Positions 14,973 through 27,491 of a stretch of DNA of 38,729 nt are shown one piece after another; position 1 is the stretch's first letter; each line of letters starts with the position of its first letter. The DNA is from CAZKFH01 sp050693165. Its GTDB lineage: Bacteria > Actinomycetota > UBA4738 > CALAEC01. The position numbers were made by a program, and so were the translations under genes. The notes below the pieces were generated by a model. The model ran no database searches. It was not told where the DNA came from and saw nothing but the letters and a program-made list of their open reading frames with translations. The stretch spans positions 1-38,729 of the forward strand of contig JBOGVX010000231.1 of the NCBI GenBank assembly GCA_050693165.1. The letters are read 5' to 3'.

Positions 14973-15839
14973 CTACTTTTGGCCGTAGTCGTAGAAGCCC
15001 TTGCCGGTCTTTCGGCCGTGGAACCCGGCCTGGACCATGCGGCGCGCCAGCGGCGGCGGCGACACGTCCGGGTCGCGGAACTCCTCGTACAGCACCTCGG
15101 AGACCGACATCATCGTGTCGAGCCCGATCAGATCGAGCAGCTCGAACGGCCCGAGCGGGTGACTCAGCCCGAGCTTGACCGCGGTATCGATGTCCTCCTT
15201 GGTGGCGAACTCCTCGTCGAGCATCCTGATCGCGCTGTTCAGGTAGTACGTCAGCAGGTAGTTGACGATGAATCCGGCGCGGTCCTTGGCCATCACGGTG
15301 GTCTTGCCCATGCGCTCAGCGAAGCCCAGGACCAGCTCCACGGTCTCATCCGAGGTAGTGATGGCCCGGATAACCTCGAGCAGCTTCATGACGGGCGGCG
15401 GGTTGAAGAAGTGGGTTCCGATGACCTTGTCGGGCCGCTCGGTGACCATCGCCATCTGGATGATGGGCAACGAGGAGGTGTTCGTGGCCAGGACGATCTC
15501 GGGCCTCGTCACCTTGTCGAGCGTCCGGAAGATCTCAAGCTTCGTGTCGAGGTTCTCGGTGGCGGCCTCGATCACGAGGTCGGAGTCGCCCAGCTCTCCC
15601 ATGTCGGTGCTGCTGGTGATCCTTCTCAGAGCGGCGTCGCGATCCTCGGCGGGGATCTTGCCGCGCTCTACCGCCTTGCCCAGCGACTTCTCGATGGTGG
15701 CGCGGCCGCGATCGGCCTTCTCGTCGCTGATCTCTACGTAGGTGACGTCCGTGCCCGCCTTGGCGCAGACCTCAACTATGCCGCTGCCCATGATGCCGCA
15801 ACCGATGACGCCGACCTTCTTTATCTCCTCGGGCTTCAC
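14973..15839 (-). CDS. hbd: 3-hydroxybutyryl-CoA dehydrogenase
   Basis: Oxidises (S)-3-hydroxyacyl-CoA, or reduces acetoacetyl-CoA, with NAD(P). 288 residues, full length for the single-domain Hbd/PaaH type. The Rossmann loop is VGVIGCGIMGSG (9-20). The catalytic residues are S122 (ATNTSSLP), H143 (GTHFFNPPPVM), E155 (KLLEV) and N193 (GFIVNYLL). The C-terminus carries GLSHPLGPFELLDLIGLD, the usual CoA-side helix. It could feed acetoacetyl-CoA towards the crotonyl-CoA used by Ccr, or serve beta-oxidation. GTG start with AGGAGG five bases upstream. Follows the small membrane protein gene by 54 bp. Confidence 0.92.
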   Translation of the reverse strand: MKPEEIKKVGVIGCGIMGSGIVEVCAKAGTDVTYVEISDEKADRGRATIEKSLGKAVERGKIPAEDRDAALRRITSSTDMGELGDSDLVIEAATENLDTKLEIFRTLDKVTRPEIVLATNTSSLPIIQMAMVTERPDKVIGTHFFNPPPVMKLLEVIRAITTSDETVELVLGFAERMGKTTVMAKDRAGFIVNYLLTYYLNSAIRMLDEEFATKEDIDTAVKLGLSHPLGPFELLDLIGLDTMMSVSEVLYEEFRDPDVSPPPLARRMVQAGFHGRKTGKGFYDYGQK

Positions 15840-15893
15840 GCGTGCCTCCTAGGTGATGGGGAGCATCAGCCTACCCGACCGAGTAGTGCCTGG

Positions 15894-16301
15894 TCAGGGG
15901 CGCCGTGAGCCGATCATGCGCCACAGGACGAAGCCCACGAAACCGATCAGGAGGATCCAGGGCCATAGGAAGTCGTACTGAACGGCGTAGTTGACGACGA
16001 ACGAGATGAGAACGAGCGCGGCCACGATCGGGACCCAGATCGGCCTTCGCGCGGGTCTGACGGGCTCGTCGTAGTCGTAGTCGGGGAGCTCGGGGAGCGG
16101 CTCGGTTAGCGCCGCGCGTGCGTCGTCGGCGTCTTCGGCCGGGACGCAGAGCCGGTAGCGCTGCTGCACCTCCTCGAGTTGCGCGTGCTCCCGCTCGGCG
16201 GGCTCGAGCCACGCCTCGAACCCGGCATCGTCGAGCGCGTCCCTGGCCAGTCGCGCCTCCCAGGGATCCACGAACTCGTAGATCGCGACGCCCTCTCTCA
16301 C
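15894..16301 (-). CDS. Small membrane protein with DUF2007-like N-terminus
   Basis: 135 residues. Residues 5-66 (AIYEFVDPWEARLARDALDD, then YRLCVPAEDADDARAAL) resemble the DUF2007 domain of the protein at 5582-5983. An acidic Asp/Tyr linker (73-78) leads to two predicted transmembrane helices, about 89-106 and 111-128. The role is unknown; it could hold a small sensory domain at the membrane. The GTG start at 16301 overlaps the stop of the citrate synthase-like gene (GTGA), which is why the longer upstream reading, lying entirely within that gene, is rejected. Confidence 0.7.
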   Translation of the reverse strand: MREGVAIYEFVDPWEARLARDALDDAGFEAWLEPAEREHAQLEEVQQRYRLCVPAEDADDARAALTEPLPELPDYDYDEPVRPARRPIWVPIVAALVLISFVVNYAVQYDFLWPWILLIGFVGFVLWRMIGSRRP

Positions 16302-17068
16302 GGCAGCTCTCGGTCCTCCGGTCCGTCGTATCCCACGTTCTCCCAACCCACGTCCCGATAGGGGCGTTCCCGGGTCTGCTCCTCGTGCACGTGAGCCACG
16401 AACCCGGGCGGCCGGGCGATCACGTAGAAGGCCTTGCCGAGCCTCCAGTCGAGGCCCAGCTCCAAGAGTATGGCCGCCAGCGCTCCGTCCACGTTCATCC
16501 GAAGACCCTTGCCGAAGATCTGCTCGGTCACCGACTCGAAGGCCTCGGCCAGCGCGCACCACCGGCCGCGGAAGCCGAGCTCACCGGCGACCTCGAAGAG
16601 CCGTGGTGCCCGGGGGTCCGCCGTGTGCACAACGTGGCCGAAACCGGGAAGGCGCCTGCCGGATTCCTTGTGGCTCTGCGCGATCTCGGCCGCGGCCTCC
16701 GTATCCGGCTTCCCGGTCTCGTCGGCGTCGAGAAGCGCTCGAGCGCAGGCGTCCACCGCGCCGCCATGATGCTCGCCGAGAGAGGTGACGCCGGCAGCAA
16801 CCGCTGCCTGGAGCGGCACTCCGGATGAGGCGACGAAGCGGGCCGCGGCCACCGAGGGAGCGACCACGGAGTGCTCGGAGGCGGCTACCAGGCACGCATC
16901 AACCATCCGTCCCTCATTGCCCCCTGGCAGCTCGCCTGAGAGCAAGAGGAACACGACATCCCCGAACGAACGGCGCCCGACCATCTCCACCAAGTCGTAA
17001 CCGCGGACGCGGATGTCGTCCGGGCGGACGCGGGAGATCGCCGTGCGCCAGGACGGATCCTGGCTCAC
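16298..17068 (-). CDS. Short citrate synthase / citryl-CoA lyase-like protein
   Basis: 256 residues, against about 370-430 for citrate synthases; most of the N-terminal part of the large domain is missing. The catalytic residues remain: H101 in GEHHGGAVD, H145 in LPGFGHVVHTADPR, D194 in MNVDGALAAI, and the substrate-binding region IARPPGFVAHVHEEQ (217-231). Short proteins of this sort are annotated as citryl-CoA lyases, cleaving citryl-CoA to acetyl-CoA and oxaloacetate, or as unassigned Claisen-type enzymes. It could also join or cleave a different CoA ester with a 2-oxoacid. GTG start, six bases after TATGCT. First gene of a four-gene minus-strand run with hbd and an amidohydrolase. Confidence 0.8.
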   Translation of the reverse strand: MSQDPSWRTAISRVRPDDIRVRGYDLVEMVGRRSFGDVVFLLLSGELPGGNEGRMVDACLVAASEHSVVAPSVAAARFVASSGVPLQAAVAAGVTSLGEHHGGAVDACARALLDADETGKPDTEAAAEIAQSHKESGRRLPGFGHVVHTADPRAPRLFEVAGELGFRGRWCALAEAFESVTEQIFGKGLRMNVDGALAAILLELGLDWRLGKAFYVIARPPGFVAHVHEEQTRERPYRDVGWENVGYDGPEDRELP

Positions 17069-17074
17069 GGGCGA

Positions 17075-17080
17075 AGCATA
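17075..17080 (-). promoter_or_regulatory. -10 box of the citrate synthase-like gene
   Basis: TATGCT, six bases before GTG 17068, with TTAGGC at 17098-17103 as a possible -35 (17-base spacer). The -35 overlaps the stop codon of the preceding secreted protein gene. Confidence 0.5.
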
Positions 17081-17099
17081 CCCGCGCCCGCCGTGCCGC

Positions 17100-17880
17100 C
17101 TAATGCACGAAGTCCACGACGTCGCAGCCGTGGAACACGAAGTTCATCGGGCCGAACGTTCCGCGGACGCACGCCATCGTCTCGGTCCCGTCGAGCTCCG
17201 ACTCCTGAGTCCGGAAGTGCAGCACCATGTCGAGGTCTCCGTCCCTGGTCTTCTCGTCAGTCCGCTCCAGGGCATCCTCGATATGGCCCAAGCCGTGGCT
17301 CTCCGACGCTCCTCCGCCCGCGGTCACGACGCCCTCCGGGCCGAACCGGACGGACGTCGCATGGACGGTCAAAGCGTCGAAGTCCGTCGGCAGTCCGTAC
17401 TCGCCCGCCATCGTCGTGAGGATGGCCAACGGGATCACTCCGTTCGACTTGAGGTTGAGAGGATTCTCGAAGCTTCCCGGCTTGATGTTTATCACCACGG
17501 GAACGATGCACTCGACCGTGAACGACTCCTCGGCCGTGTTGTTGCCCGGGAGCGGGTCGGTGTCATCGATGCGATCCGGCGAGATCACGCTCTTGAACGT
17601 GAAGGTGTGCGGCCCCGGCGCCTCGCAGGACAGCGTGTACTCCTCTTCCGATTCGCCGAGCTCCTCGATGCCGACGGCGGGCTCCAGCGAGGACGTCACG
17701 GTGGGGGCAACGGTCGAGCCCGCATCTGCGGAGGCGGTACCGTCGATCCGCACGTCCATCGGGGCGGACGGGCCATGGTTCGTGATGACCTCCTCGAGCG
17801 TCACCGATGCCGGCTGTCCGATCGTGATCTCGCTCGGCGGGTTCTGTGCCTCGTAGCTCACGATTTCGAGGTCGGCCTCG
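17100..17880 (-). repeat. Direct repeat, copy A: duplicated coding module
   Basis: Encodes the C-terminal ~260 residues from ADLEIVSYEAQNPPSE to the stop. Aligned by eye with 19601-20384; the last ~140 codons (from VINIKPGSF) are near 80% identical in protein and highly similar in DNA, while the front half is more diverged. Confidence 0.85.
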
Positions 17881-19514
17881 GCAACAACAGTGGACGTCCA
17901 GGTGAACGGATCCTCGGCATCGTCGAACACGGAGCTCGAGACGTTCCCAACCGCCTCAACCTCGACGGGGCCCCCGTTATTGTGAACGAGGTCTGCCGGG
18001 ACGTCGGCGACGATAGAGAAGGATTCCTCGTCCACCTCGCCGTTCGGGCCGAGCGCGGCCATGTTGAAGTCACATGTCAGCGTGTTCGGGGGACCCTCCA
18101 CACACCCGCCGTCGTCCGAGACGTAGTCGAGCTCGGATGGGATCACGATGGTTGCAGTCGTGTCGGCGGCGGCGTCCGGTCCCTGGTTCTGGATCGCGAC
18201 GTCGTACGTGAGCTGGGTCCCCGCCACAACCGGCTCGGGATGGCCCACGATGGTGCCGGTCACGTTGGCCCGCGGCTCCGGCTGAACGAGCATCCCCACG
18301 CCGGGATCGGTGTCTTCCATCGATATGGCCGCACCGTTGGCCGTGTTGAAGGGCGGTGGGTCGGGAGGCGTGAACGCCTTGCTGCTGGCTGCCAGGGTGT
18401 TGTGATAGAGGAGCGGGAGTCCCTGACCATCCCCGATCCGCTGAACGTCGATGTGAAGGTGCGCATTGCTGGTGTTTCCCGAGTTGCCCACACGGCCCAG
18501 GAACTGCCCGGGCTCGACCGGCGTGGGTGGGTTCGGGGTCTGGTCTACCTGGCTGGCGTCCGAGGGACAGATGGAATCGGGCATCGTCCCCTGCTGGATG
18601 TGCGCGGTCAGGACCAGGGAATCGCCGATGTCGATCCAGACGAAGTTGCCGTAGTCGCCCACACCCGGCATGTCCGCACCTGGCGATGAGTCGTCGGGAT
18701 GGCCGTTCGCGCACCTCACGATCTCGCCGGGGGCGGTCGCGTAGAGGCCCTTGCCCCAGATGAGATAGTCATCATTCCAGTCGCCATTGCCCAGAAGCAC
18801 CGGATCGTCGGTCTTGCCGACCCACTGGATCCCGTCCCATCGGGAGACCCCCCAGTCCTCCGCGTGCCGCTCCCAGAACTGGTTCCTGTGGTGGTCGCGG
18901 AGCTGGTGGCCGGTGCCGTGCGTCCAGTACTCGCCGGGAGCGAGATCCTTCGCAGCTCCGGGGAAGGCCAGGCTGCCAAGCGGACTGTCGCCCACGTACT
19001 CAGCGAGGCCCATGGTCACCACGACGGGGTCGAAGCCGGCAAAGGTGAGCTCAACCGTGACGGAATCGGCGATCGCGTAGGGATGGACGCGTTCCTCCGG
19101 AACCCTGATTCTCTGCTGTGTTCCGACCGGGACGGTGTTTCCCGGCCATCCCTCGTCGGCGTTCGGCGCGATGACGTAGAAGCCGGTGAGGGTCTGGAAC
19201 GCGGCGACATCGACCGACACGTCGGCCGGGTCGCTGCCGCCCGTGTAGCTGATGTCGACCTTCTCAAGTATCAGCTCGTCGGGTCCGGTGTTCGTCACCC
19301 AGATGTCCTGGTTCATGCGCCAGCCATCCGGCTGCCCCGTCGTCTCGCCCGCGGTGCGCTCGACGAGTATCGCGCCGCCCTCGGACGGCTCGGCCATGTC
19401 CACCGTCAGAGGCGGCTGTGCGGCACTCGCCGGCGTCATGGGTATGAGGATCGCCAGGGTCATGGCGGCGACCGCGGGCGCGCGCCTGGTGTGCTTAGGC
19501 ATCCGTCGTTTCAT
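17100..19514 (-). CDS. Secreted M23-like peptidase with CARDB/DUF11-type repeats and C-terminal module
   Basis: 804-residue exported protein. The signal peptide is about 1-32 (AVAAMTLAILIPMTPASA). After a beta domain comes an M23/LytM-like region: GTGHQLRDHHRNQFW and ERHAEDWGV supply the candidate first metal ligands, and NAHLHIDVQ carries the H-x-H that completes the site, preceded by GQFLGRVGNSGNTS. Next are Ig-like repeats of the type VVAGTQLTYDVAIQNQGPDA. The last ~260 residues (17100-17880) are a module shared with the upstream gene, ending FHGCDVVDFVH, with DGDLD as a possible calcium loop. Peptidoglycan or peptide cleavage is inferred. Start ATG with GAGGGAG upstream, in the same leader as the paralogue. 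Confidence 0.8.
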   Translation of the reverse strand: MKRRMPKHTRRAPAVAAMTLAILIPMTPASAAQPPLTVDMAEPSEGGAILVERTAGETTGQPDGWRMNQDIWVTNTGPDELILEKVDISYTGGSDPADVSVDVAAFQTLTGFYVIAPNADEGWPGNTVPVGTQQRIRVPEERVHPYAIADSVTVELTFAGFDPVVVTMGLAEYVGDSPLGSLAFPGAAKDLAPGEYWTHGTGHQLRDHHRNQFWERHAEDWGVSRWDGIQWVGKTDDPVLLGNGDWNDDYLIWGKGLYATAPGEIVRCANGHPDDSSPGADMPGVGDYGNFVWIDIGDSLVLTAHIQQGTMPDSICPSDASQVDQTPNPPTPVEPGQFLGRVGNSGNTSNAHLHIDVQRIGDGQGLPLLYHNTLAASSKAFTPPDPPPFNTANGAAISMEDTDPGVGMLVQPEPRANVTGTIVGHPEPVVAGTQLTYDVAIQNQGPDAAADTTATIVIPSELDYVSDDGGCVEGPPNTLTCDFNMAALGPNGEVDEESFSIVADVPADLVHNNGGPVEVEAVGNVSSSVFDDAEDPFTWTSTVVAEADLEIVSYEAQNPPSEITIGQPASVTLEEVITNHGPSAPMDVRIDGTASADAGSTVAPTVTSSLEPAVGIEELGESEEEYTLSCEAPGPHTFTFKSVISPDRIDDTDPLPGNNTAEESFTVECIVPVVINIKPGSFENPLNLKSNGVIPLAILTTMAGEYGLPTDFDALTVHATSVRFGPEGVVTAGGGASESHGLGHIEDALERTDEKTRDGDLDMVLHFRTQESELDGTETMACVRGTFGPMNFVFHGCDVVDFVH

Positions 19515-19557
19515 AGTGCTCTCCCTCTCTTTCGATCAGCGTCTGATTAACCGATCG

Positions 19558-19591
19558 GTGCTGGGCCCGGTCCCGAGACCCGGCCCAGCAC
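19558..19591 (-). terminator. Strong hairpin between the two large secreted protein genes
   Basis: GTGCTGGGCC (19558-19567) pairs with GGCCCAGCAC (19582-19591); after one mismatch, GGTC/GACC closes a four-base loop. That gives 14 pairs in all, starting nine bases after the stop of the upstream gene. The following minus-strand bases (CGATCGGTTAATCAG) are only weakly T-rich, so it may be a terminator, an attenuator or an mRNA 3'-end protector. Confidence 0.65.
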
Positions 19592-19600
19592 CCAGTCGAG

Positions 19601-23638
<4,038 letters not shown>

Positions 23639-23793
23639 GATGCTCCCTCTCTTTCGGGCCCTCGGGCAGGGGGCCGGGCCGGGAGAGCGTAAGTCAATAT
23701 GCGTAGGGTGTAAACCCCGAATCCGGTCGAATCCGTGACGGAGAACGAACCGCCCCGTTGCCGGATACCACCCGATTGCAGGAGGATGGGGGC

Positions 23794-24198
23794 ATGCGGA
23801 CAAAGCGGGCGGTGGCGGCCTCGACGGTCCTCGTCATCACTTTCACGTTCGCCCTGTCCGCTCCGCCGGTATGGTCGGCATCGCGGCCCGCGGCCCGGAA
23901 GCTCAGGGCGGCCCCGGACTGCGACCCGCCGGGCACGCCTGTCGTGGGGCTCAGGTGGGCCCCCGGCCGGGGAACCGCCCAACGGGTTCAGTACACGGAG
24001 TTCTTCAACGGCTTCGAGACTGGCCAGTTCGACCGCAGCCGAAGGCTCGAGGGTGACGACGGCCGGCACCGGCTCCGGGGCACGGTGTCCGGATACCACT
24101 ACCGATGGCGGGTGGTGACCCTGTACGGGCGTAAGTGGGTGGCCAGCCGGATCGACGAGTTCGACGGTCCCGTGTGCGTGCAGGACCAGGATCCCTAA
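23794..24198 (+). CDS. Small secreted protein, Fn3-like
   Basis: 134 residues with a clear signal peptide (VAASTVLVITFTFALSAPPV, then SASRPAA). The mature part (about 40-134) has a strand pattern like a single fibronectin type III domain: VVGLRWAPG, RVQYTEFFNGF, YHYRWRVVTLYGRKWVAS, and a final C. Two Cys (near the start and end of the domain) could form a disulfide. I do not recognise a specific family. ATG 23794 is fixed by AGGAGG eight bases upstream. Divergent from the propeller protein gene and convergent with the mutase gene, nine bases from its stop. Confidence 0.65.
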   Translation: MRTKRAVAASTVLVITFTFALSAPPVWSASRPAARKLRAAPDCDPPGTPVVGLRWAPGRGTAQRVQYTEFFNGFETGQFDRSRRLEGDDGRHRLRGTVSGYHYRWRVVTLYGRKWVASRIDEFDGPVCVQDQDP

Positions 24199-24207
24199 AC
24201 CGGGCGG

Positions 24208-26178
24208 CTATGCGCCTCGGCCGATGAGGTCGGCGATCTCGCCCATCATCCGGGTGAGGTCGTGGTCCTTCGGCGTGTAGATGCGGGCGGCGCCGAGGCT
24301 GAGGAGCTTCTCGGCATCCTCGTCCGGGATCACGCCGCCGACGACGACGGGAACATGCTGGGGGTCGACACCCTGCTCGCGGAGCCGGTCGAGGACCTCC
24401 GGCACCAGAAGGTTGTGCGCGCCCGATAGCACCGAGAGGCCGATGACGTGCACGTCCTCCTCGGTCGCGGCTCGAGCGATCTGCTCCGGCGTGAGCCTGA
24501 TGCCCTGGTAGATCACCTCGAAGCCGGCGTCGCGCGCTCGCACGGCGACCTGCTCGGCGGCATTCGAGTGGCCGTCGAGGCCCGGCTTTGCGACCAGCAT
24601 CCGCAAGCGCTTCACGCCCGCGCGCGAGGCTGCCTGCTCCACCTTGCCGCGCACCTCCTTCATCCGCTCCGGCGAGACGCCGGCCTGCGCGGCGGCCGAG
24701 ACGCCGGTCGGCGCGCGGTAATCGCCGAAGACATCCCGGAGCGCGCCCGCCCACTCTCCGGTCGTGACTCCGGCTGCGGCAGCCTCGATGGAGATGGGCA
24801 CCAGGTTCTCGCCGCCCGCAGCCGCCCTGCGCAGCACGTCGAGCGCGGTGGTCGCCGCGGCCGCATCACGCGAGGCGCGCCAGCGCTCCAGGGACTCGAC
24901 CTGCTGGGCCTCGGCCTCGGGATCGATCTGGTGGTAGGCGAGGCCTTCATCCAGGCCCTCGACCAGCGGTGAGGGCTCGGTCTCCTCGTATCGGTTGATG
25001 CCGACGACCGTTCGCTCGCCGGTCTCGATCTGACGCAGCCGCTCGGCGTGCTCGGCCACCAGGCGTTCCTTCATGTAGCCCAGCGCCTCGACCGACCCGC
25101 CCTGCTGGAGGATCCGCTGGAGCTCATCCCAGGCTTCGGTCTCGATCCTCTCCGTGAGCTCGTCGATCACCTTCGACCCCGCGAAAATATCTCCGTGCTC
25201 CAGCAGGTCGGTCTCCTCGGCGAGGACCTGCTGAGCGCGAAGCGACCACTGCTGGTCCCAAGCGCGCGGAAGCCCCAGTGCCTCGTTCCACGCCGGAAGC
25301 TGCACGGCTCGAGCGCGCGCGTCCTTCGACAGCGTCACCGCAAGCATCTCGAGCAGGATCCTGTAGACGTTGTTCTCGGGCTGCTGCGCGGTGAGCCCGA
25401 GGGAGTTGACCTGAACGCCGTAGCGGAACCTGCGGAACTTCTCGTCCTCCACACCGTAACGCTCGCGGGTTATGCGATCCCACATCCGCGCCATCGCGCG
25501 CATCTTGCCCGCCTCTTCCACGAACCGGATCCCAGCGTTGCAGAAGAACGAGATGCGGCCGACCAGCCTCGGGATGTCGTCCTCCGTCACCGCACCAGTG
25601 GCCTTGACGCCGTCCAGGACCGCGATCGCATTGGCCATCGTGAAAGCCGTCTCGAGGACGGGGCCCGCCCCCGCCTCCTGCAGGTGGTACGAGCAAACGT
25701 TGATCGGGTTCCACTTGGGGACCTCGTGGAGCGTCCACGTGATGAGGTCCGTGGTGAGACGCATCGAGGGCTCCGGCGGGAACGCGTATGTCCCGCGCGA
25801 GAGGTACTCCTTGAGGATGTCGTTCTGCGTGGTTCCGCTCAGTTCCGAGCGGTCGGCCCCCTGTTCGTCCGCGACAGCGGTGTAGAGGGCGAGCAGCCAA
25901 AGAGCGGTCGCGTTGATCGTCATCGAGGTGTTCATCTCGCCGAGCGGGATGCCGTCGAAGACGCCGCGCATGTCGCCGAGGTGGCCTATCGGGACGCCCA
26001 CCCGGCCGACCTCGCCCTTGGACATCGGATGGTCCGAGTCGTAACCGCACTGCGTGGGGAGGTCGAAAGCGACCGACAGACCCGTCTGGCCCTTGCCTAG
26101 ATTGGCCTTGAACCGCTCGTTGGTCTGTTGCGGCGTGGCGTAGCCAGCGTACGTGCGGTAGATCCAGGGTTTGTCCAT
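24208..26178 (-). CDS. ecm: Ethylmalonyl-CoA mutase (MeaA-type B12 mutase)
   Basis: Adenosylcobalamin-dependent mutase converting (2R)-ethylmalonyl-CoA to methylsuccinyl-CoA. At 656 residues it is shorter than methylmalonyl-CoA mutase (about 720), and its start and substrate-side segments (KPWIYRTYAG, GQTGLSVAFDLPTQCGYDSD, GHLGDMRGVFDGIPLGEMNT) are of the Ecm/MeaA kind. The B12 domain (about 520-656) has D535-G-H537 in KPGLDGHSNAAEQ, then LSVLSGAH and VVVGGVIP. The DxHxxG motif ends in A540 where family members I recall have Gly. Its presence with ccr supports the ethylmalonyl-CoA pathway. ATG 26178 follows a GGAGG in a short leader. Alternative: methylmalonyl- or another acyl-CoA mutase. Confidence 0.88.
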   Translation of the reverse strand: MDKPWIYRTYAGYATPQQTNERFKANLGKGQTGLSVAFDLPTQCGYDSDHPMSKGEVGRVGVPIGHLGDMRGVFDGIPLGEMNTSMTINATALWLLALYTAVADEQGADRSELSGTTQNDILKEYLSRGTYAFPPEPSMRLTTDLITWTLHEVPKWNPINVCSYHLQEAGAGPVLETAFTMANAIAVLDGVKATGAVTEDDIPRLVGRISFFCNAGIRFVEEAGKMRAMARMWDRITRERYGVEDEKFRRFRYGVQVNSLGLTAQQPENNVYRILLEMLAVTLSKDARARAVQLPAWNEALGLPRAWDQQWSLRAQQVLAEETDLLEHGDIFAGSKVIDELTERIETEAWDELQRILQQGGSVEALGYMKERLVAEHAERLRQIETGERTVVGINRYEETEPSPLVEGLDEGLAYHQIDPEAEAQQVESLERWRASRDAAAATTALDVLRRAAAGGENLVPISIEAAAAGVTTGEWAGALRDVFGDYRAPTGVSAAAQAGVSPERMKEVRGKVEQAASRAGVKRLRMLVAKPGLDGHSNAAEQVAVRARDAGFEVIYQGIRLTPEQIARAATEEDVHVIGLSVLSGAHNLLVPEVLDRLREQGVDPQHVPVVVGGVIPDEDAEKLLSLGAARIYTPKDHDLTRMMGEIADLIGRGA

Positions 26179-26200
26179 GCGGGAATCGGCCTCCGACCGA

Positions 26201-26206
26201 AGTATA
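26201..26206 (-). promoter_or_regulatory. -10 box of ecm
   Basis: TATACT on the minus strand, 22 bases before ATG 26178. The predicted leader is about 15 bases and contains GGAGG, so unlike most genes here ecm has a conventional ribosome-binding site. The box lies just before the stop of the M23 peptidase gene (26225). Confidence 0.45.
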
Positions 26207-26224
26207 CGAGGAGGGTCGTTCCGA

Positions 26225-27391
26225 CTAGTTACCCGAGCCGCCCACTCCACATACCTCGTTGAGGTACACATAGGGGCTCACGGCCGAGCCTCCACCGGGG
26301 TGATACTCGAAGTGATCGTGCGGCGACGTCCCTTGAGCGTTCCCAGTGTTCCCCACGAAGCCGATCGTGTCTCCGGGCTGGACGTGCTGACCGTCCACGC
26401 CGGCATGTCGGATCAGGTGCGCGTTGTAGACGTAGTCGGCGTTCGCATCAGCGTAGACATGAACCACGATCCCGCCGAGACCGTCGGTCCCCTCTTCAGC
26501 TGTACCGGCGAAGGGAGCATGGATGGGCGTCCCCGCACCGGCGAAGATGTCGTTGCCCTGATGCGTATGGCCCACGCGAGGGAAACCGAAGTCGTCGATG
26601 TATGAGCGTGGCGACCCGACGGGACACCAGTAGAAGGGACCGTCGGCCGAAGGCGGCGGCGCCGCGGGGTTACCCGGGTTGAGCCCGTACTGGCCGAGCA
26701 GCTGGTTGGCGATCTTCGCTTCCAGATCTCTGACGACGTCAGCGGCCTCCTCGACCTTCTCCGCCAGGGCGTCCCTCGCTGCGTCGTACTCCGCGCGCTT
26801 GGCCTCGACCGCGACCTTGTCCTCCTCCAGCGTGTCCACCAGCTTTTTCTTCTCGTCGAGGTACCGCCTGAGCTGGGAACGAAACTCCGCGATCCGCTGC
26901 CGCTCCACCCGCAGCCCGTCGGCCACGTTGGCGTCCGCCTCGCTAAGAACCTCGAGATAACCGATCCGGTTCGCCAGGTTGATAAGGGAGTCCGCTTCCA
27001 GCACGAGCTCGAGACCCCCGGCCGGGCCTCGGATGTACGCGTCACGTGCTCGCTCGTTGAGGCTCTCTTGCAGCTCTTCGGCCGCGGCGCGCGAAACTGC
27101 CATCTCCTCCTCCGCCAGCGTCCGCGCCATGTTGAGAGCCTCGATCTGGTTTGTCGCTTGAGCCAGACGAGTGGTGATGCTCAAGAGCTCCGAGAAGAGG
27201 GCATTCGCCTGCTGTCTGATCGGCCGGAGCTCCTTACGCAGCACCTGGAGTTGTTTGCGGGCCCGGCTCAGCTGTGCCTGTGTGTCCGCCGCGAGCACGA
27301 ACGACGGCTGGGTAAGGGCGAGAAGGAGCAGCACGGCTCCGGCGACGACACGGAGCCGTCCAGGCCACGATCCCCGGCTCGTGCTGGTCAC
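26225..27391 (-). CDS. Coiled-coil M23 peptidase (EnvC/NlpD-like cell-wall hydrolase)
   Basis: 388-residue exported protein. A signal peptide (about 12-34, VVAGAVLLLLALTQPSF) is followed by long charged coiled coils (about 38-115 and 150-232), then a Pro-rich linker and an M23 domain (about 255-385). The metal ligands are H277 and D281 in GHTHQGNDIFAG and H358-x-H360 in SPHDHFEYH; H325 lies in YNAHL. It should cut peptidoglycan cross-links during growth or division, with the coils regulating access, as established for EnvC-type proteins. Start GTG 27391 is taken since AGAGGT is just upstream and it gives a proper signal peptide. Confidence 0.88.
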   Translation of the reverse strand: MTSTSRGSWPGRLRVVAGAVLLLLALTQPSFVLAADTQAQLSRARKQLQVLRKELRPIRQQANALFSELLSITTRLAQATNQIEALNMARTLAEEEMAVSRAAAEELQESLNERARDAYIRGPAGGLELVLEADSLINLANRIGYLEVLSEADANVADGLRVERQRIAEFRSQLRRYLDEKKKLVDTLEEDKVAVEAKRAEYDAARDALAEKVEEAADVVRDLEAKIANQLLGQYGLNPGNPAAPPPSADGPFYWCPVGSPRSYIDDFGFPRVGHTHQGNDIFAGAGTPIHAPFAGTAEEGTDGLGGIVVHVYADANADYVYNAHLIRHAGVDGQHVQPGDTIGFVGNTGNAQGTSPHDHFEYHPGGGSAVSPYVYLNEVCGVGGSGN

Positions 27392-27438
27392 GACACCTCT
27401 ATCCGTATCCGATTGCGCGCGTACGCGTCTAACTCCTC

Positions 27439-27466
27439 GAATCTGACCCTCACAGGGGTGAGATTC
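27439..27466. promoter_or_regulatory. Inverted repeat between the acyl-CoA dehydrogenase and M23 genes
   Basis: GAATCT-g-ACCC (27439-27449) pairs with GGGT-g-AGATTC (27456-27466), 10 pairs and one mismatch. It lies 25 bases after the dehydrogenase stop and about 48 before the M23 GTG. There is no U-run on either side. It could be an operator for the M23 gene or a processed 3' end. Confidence 0.35.
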
Positions 27467-27491
27467 AAGCACCGGGAGGTGAAATAAGTGG

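Noticed and set aside
17013..18689. 558-residue plus-strand frame across the citrate synthase start and the M23-like protein
   Set aside because: It crosses two real genes and an intergenic junction on the other strand and has no recognisable domain.
24208..26178. Methylmalonyl-CoA mutase
   Set aside because: Length of 656 residues and the DLPTQCGYDSD/GHLGDMR segments are Ecm/MeaA-like. Methylmalonyl-CoA mutases are longer and have different sequence at these places.
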